DNA of 64,000 nt, taken from assembly GCA_965247035.1 (NCBI GenBank), contig CBDFGJ010000001.1, positions 1 to 64,000 of the forward strand, written 5' to 3'. The notes under the pieces were generated by a model, which made no database searches, had not been told where the DNA came from, and was given only the letters and a program-made list of their open reading frames with translations. Position numbers and translations under genes: made by a program. The DNA comes from Azophilus sp965247035. Lineage in GTDB: Bacteria; Pseudomonadota; Gammaproteobacteria; Pseudomonadales; Azotimanducaceae. This document shows, piece after piece, positions 61,281 to 64,000 of the stretch (its first letter is position 1; every line of letters starts with the position of its first letter).

Positions 61281-62483
61281 CTACAGGTTGAGCACCAGCT
61301 TGGCGACTATATTCTTCTGCACCTCGTTGGAGCCGCCGGCGATGGAGCTTGCCCGCAGGTTGAAGTAGCGGTGAAAGGCTGTCACCCCGCTGGCCGGGCC
61401 GATGAGTTCAACATTTGCCCCCACCTTCAGGGCCTCCGCTTGAAAAGGCGCTGCGTATATCGCGAGGGCCTCCAAGGCCAGTTCGCTCAGCTCTTGCCTG
61501 AGGTCGGAACTGAGGTTTTTCATGATGGATGATTCGGGGCCGGGGTTCTGGCCCTTCGACAACGCGGCCATGATGCGTAGCTCGGTGAGCTTGGCCGCTT
61601 GCAGCCGCACGTCGGTTGCGTCCAGCCGTCGCCTGAAGTCCGCGTCTTCAATGCGGACGGCATCCGAACTCGCTGGTGTTTGCGCCGCCATGCGGCGCAC
61701 CAAGTCCAGGCTGGCCTGCAGCCCAGCCCCGCCGCCGCCTCCCCGCTCAAACTCAAGCAGATACTTGGCCACGGTCCAGCCCTGATGCTCCTGGCCGACG
61801 ATGTTGGCTTTGGCCACCCGCACGTCGGTGAAGAAGACTTGATTGACCTCGTGGGTGCCGGAGGCGAACACAATTGGCTCCACTTCAATGCCGGGAGAGT
61901 CCATGTCCAGCAAAAGGAACGTGATGCCTTGCTGCGGCTTGCCGCTGGCGTTGGTGCGCACGAGGCAGAACATCTTGTTGGCGTTGTGGGCGTGGGTGGT
62001 CCAAATCTTGGAGCCGTTCAGCAGATAGTCCTGGCCATCGGTCTTGGCGTTGAGCTGAAGCGAAGCGAGGTCCGATCCGGAGCCGGGTTCGGAGTATCCT
62101 TGGCACCAGTAATCCTCGCTGGACAGAATGCGCGGCAGCAAGGTCTTCTTTTGTTGCTCGGTGCCGTAGCCGATCAACATGGGGCCGCACATGCTCAACC
62201 CCATCGGTGCCAAGCTCGGTGCACCGGCCTTGCTGGTCTCTAATGACCAGATGTAGCGGCGCATGAGGTCCCAGCCGGTGCCGCCATGCTCCTTGGGCCA
62301 ACTTGGCGCCACCCAGCCCTGTCGGTGCAGGATGCGGTGCCAGCGGATGTTGTGCTCATAGTCCAGAAACATCCCCGGGCAAAGCCGCTGGGCTGCTTTT
62401 AGATCATCCGTCAGCGCCTCGTTGAGGAAGGAGCGGACGTCCTCGCGAAAGGACTCATGCGCATCGCTGAATGAAATGTCCAA
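61281..62483 (-). CDS. Acyl-CoA dehydrogenase, 400 aa
   Basis: FAD enzyme that oxidises an acyl-CoA to enoyl-CoA. N-terminal helical domain, beta domain with QGYSEPGSGSDLASLQ and WTTHAHNANKMFCLVR, C-terminal helical domain ending SSIAGGSNEVQKNIVA. The expected catalytic Glu region is present near the C terminus but I cannot fix the base by eye. Length normal. About 105 bp upstream of the hydratase on the same strand; the two can act in sequence. Confidence 0.93.
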   Translation of the reverse strand: MDISFSDAHESFREDVRSFLNEALTDDLKAAQRLCPGMFLDYEHNIRWHRILHRQGWVAPSWPKEHGGTGWDLMRRYIWSLETSKAGAPSLAPMGLSMCGPMLIGYGTEQQKKTLLPRILSSEDYWCQGYSEPGSGSDLASLQLNAKTDGQDYLLNGSKIWTTHAHNANKMFCLVRTNASGKPQQGITFLLLDMDSPGIEVEPIVFASGTHEVNQVFFTDVRVAKANIVGQEHQGWTVAKYLLEFERGGGGGAGLQASLDLVRRMAAQTPASSDAVRIEDADFRRRLDATDVRLQAAKLTELRIMAALSKGQNPGPESSIMKNLSSDLRQELSELALEALAIYAAPFQAEALKVGANVELIGPASGVTAFHRYFNLRASSIAGGSNEVQKNIVAKLVLNL

Positions 62484-62976
62484 TGGCTGCCTGCTCTAGT
62501 TGCTCGTTGAGGCTTGCGCCGACCCTGACCTGTCGGCGTCAATGGCGCCAAGGCCCTTTGCATTGCGGAACAAGGCCCATGTAACGCTTGATCTGAACCG
62601 GCCTAGTGGCCAATCCGGTCAGTGACGCCGAGCTTGATGATGCGGCAAAAGGGATTGTGCGTAAAGGCGTCGTTGTTCACATCCCGGGGCACGAAGGGCG
62701 GACCTTCATTGCATCATTCAGCGAGTGCATGGCGGCAAGCGCGCCACTGTAGCCGGACTTGGGATGCTGTCAACGGCGTGTACAGGCTCAGGGCGTTTCG
62801 AATTTTCGGAACCAGCGCGCCAATGCGCCGAAAATCGCCGGGGCCGACATTCCGGAATGTGCCGAGCCCATACACGGCGTTCCAAATGGGCGAGCCCGCC
62901 TGCTGGCGCAACCTTGGCGAACAGGGGCGCTCGCCGGTTATTATGATGCTGCCCACAATCCAAGGAGGATGTTTTC
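62484..62976. other. Intergenic region with dispersed repeat B
   Basis: Positions 62806-62868 match 5926-5990. Here the repeat begins with C-G-A-A-T-T-T-T-C-G-G, whose complement C-C-G-A-A-A-A-T-C-G follows, so it can fold into a hairpin. No gene seen. Confidence 0.6.
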
Positions 62977-63483
62977 ATGGACCCAAAGCTTCAGGAACTG
63001 CTCGACAAGAAGGCTTGCGAGGAGGTCATCCATCGTTACGGGCGCACCCAGGACTGGCTGGACGACGCAGGCCAGGCATCCTGTTTCTGGCCTGATGCGG
63101 AAGTTGATTTCGGCTTTTTCAAGGGCAATGGGGCGGACTGGGCCACCACCGTGATGGCGCACGAGCGGGAGGCGCCGCGCCGCTGGCACCTGAGTACCAG
63201 CGTCATGGTGCAGGTGGAGGGTGATCGCGCCCGCGCCGAGTGCTACGGCATCGCCGTTGGCGGACGGGAAGTGGACGGGCAGATGGAGGACAGGATGTAC
63301 GGCGGCCGCTATCTGGACGAATTGGAGAAGCGCAACGGCGAGTGGCGCATCTCCAAGCGCACCTACATCCTCGATTGGAGCCACGAGTTCCCCGATGCCC
63401 TTAAGGCCACAACCGGCGAGGATTTCGCATTGCATGTGCTGAACATCCACGATGGCGGCCACCCCATGTACCGGCCGCTTTAG
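62977..63483 (+). CDS. SnoaL/NTF2-like fold protein, 168 aa
   Basis: Small alpha+beta barrel of the NTF2/SnoaL type: N-terminal helices (L-D-K-K-A-C-E-E-V-I-H-R-Y-G-R), W-P-D-A-E-V-D-F-G-F-F after the first strand, RRWHLSTSVMVQVEGDRARA, and a closing segment GEWRISKRTYILDWSH. Such proteins act as dehydratases, isomerases or binding modules in degradation of cyclic compounds. AAGGAGG is 8 bp before ATG. Function unknown. Confidence 0.85.
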   Translation: MDPKLQELLDKKACEEVIHRYGRTQDWLDDAGQASCFWPDAEVDFGFFKGNGADWATTVMAHEREAPRRWHLSTSVMVQVEGDRARAECYGIAVGGREVDGQMEDRMYGGRYLDELEKRNGEWRISKRTYILDWSHEFPDALKATTGEDFALHVLNIHDGGHPMYRPL

Positions 63484-63609
63484 CGCGCCTCAACTAACGA
63501 AATATCGCCGCAAGCTAGCCGGCCTGAAGCTGCGAGCTGTCAACCGCGCAAGATAGGCTTGGCGTTCGGCTTGCAGCGCTAGGGTTTGCGGGCAGTTGAG
63601 GCTGGCGCC

Positions 63610-63640
63610 GCGCCGGATTCGGATGCAAAGAATCCGGCGC
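63610..63640 (+). terminator. Hairpin with perfect 10-bp stem between the NTF2-like gene and htpG
   Basis: GCGCCGGATT and AATCCGGCGC flank an 11-nt loop. No immediate T-run follows, so it is a possible terminator or simply a stable stem. Confidence 0.5.
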
Positions 63641-63653
63641 TGCCGGTTGGGAC

Positions 63654-63680
63654 CTTGTTTTCACGTCGCTCGCCCCTATA
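63654..63680 (+). promoter_or_regulatory. Sigma-32 (heat-shock) promoter of htpG
   Basis: CTTGTT, a 13-bp spacer and CCCCTATA match the sigma-32 consensus CTTGAA-N13/15-CCCCATNT well. It ends 33 bp before the htpG start, as expected for a heat-shock gene. Confidence 0.75.
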
Positions 63681-63713
63681 TAGGCTGCTGCATCAGGATG
63701 TTGACTGGGAATC

Positions 63714-64000
63714 ATGACCGCACAACCAGAAACCCGTAAATTCGAGACCGAGGCGCGTCAGTTATTGAATCTGATGATTCACTCCCTTTATTCGAACCGG
63801 GAGATCTTTCTGCGCGAATTGATTTCCAATGCCTCGGACGCCATCGACAAACTGCGCTTCAAAGCGATAGAGCAACCCGAGCTGGTTGGTGAAGACAACG
63901 ACTTCGCTATTCGCGTCACCTTTGACAAGGATGCCAAAACACTCAGCGTCCAAGACAACGGCGTCGGCATGACCCGCGACGAGGTAATCGAAAACTTGGG
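63714..64000 (+). CDS. htpG: Chaperone HtpG (Hsp90), N-terminal part, cut by window edge
   Basis: Only the first 95 codons are present. They carry the GHKL ATPase N-domain: FETEARQLLNLMIHSLYSNR, EIFLRELISNASDAIDKLRF (the N-box with catalytic Glu and Asn) and LSVQDNGVGMTRDEV (the D-N-G-V-G-M G1 box). This is unmistakably Hsp90. The gene continues past 64000. Controlled by a heat-shock promoter just upstream. Confidence 0.97.
   Translation, partial: MTAQPETRKFETEARQLLNLMIHSLYSNREIFLRELISNASDAIDKLRFKAIEQPELVGEDNDFAIRVTFDKDAKTLSVQDNGVGMTRDEVIENL

Overview
The window is a GC-rich gammaproteobacterial chromosome segment. The evidence is gene order: infC-rpmI-rplT-pheS-pheT-ihfA-merR on the minus strand, argH facing a LytTR gene and hemC-hemD-hemX-hemY (the Pseudomonas argH-algZ-algR-hemC layout, here eroded), trxA followed by rho, and htpG entering at the right edge. 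Most genes are ordinary housekeeping or fatty-acid/acyl-CoA metabolism genes. Several accessory genes (a giant tyrosine-motif protein, a secreted metalloprotease with leucine-rich repeats, DUF3604 and DUF5916 proteins) are of kinds often met in marine or host-associated bacteria. A host association is inference only.

Layout. 1-5675: one giant minus-strand gene that runs off the left edge; its reading frame is broken once at a run of six G and is otherwise open for about 1,890 codons. 6138-12202: translation operon, with a 116-bp tandem duplication at the pheT/ihfA junction and an ATC start for infC. 12651-16045: DUF3604 lipoprotein, tRNA-Val and an esterase. 16046-21632: two-gene unit for a secreted metzincin with LRRs. 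22327-26415: ABC exporter, then a scarred region with a MITE-like fragment, a 695-bp duplication carrying two small coiled-coil membrane proteins, and a TonB-receptor pseudogene. 26612-34769: minus-strand block with DUF5916, a deazaflavin-type reductase, a methyltransferase, an acyl-CoA synthetase, a luciferase-like oxidoreductase and a SulP transporter. 35290-40322: class III alcohol dehydrogenase, amidohydrolase, tRNA-Phe, FAD reductase and FMN hydroxyacid oxidase.

40432-44356 is a patchwork: a phage-type YqaJ exonuclease, a 3' remnant of trpC, a metallophosphoesterase, then an AT-rich restriction-modification cassette (N6-adenine methyltransferase plus an N-terminally cut restriction endonuclease) bounded by 31-bp inverted repeats that match at 30 of 31 positions. 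This cassette is the clearest candidate mobile system in the window. 44371-50690: argH, a LytTR-only remnant of AlgR, and hemCDXY. 51104-57620: rho, trxA, a DUF3106-like protein, an OmpR/EnvZ-type two-component pair and an OmpA-family porin. 57681-63483: enoyl-CoA hydratases, MaoC-like proteins, a ClpP-like protease, an acyl-CoA dehydrogenase and an NTF2-fold protein. 63714-64000: start of htpG behind a good sigma-32 promoter match.

At least three families of short dispersed repeats lie between genes. One resembles a MITE with GGAACCT ends. Together with the pseudogenes (TonB receptor, trpC, restriction enzyme, AlgR receiver) they suggest a genome with active insertion and decay.
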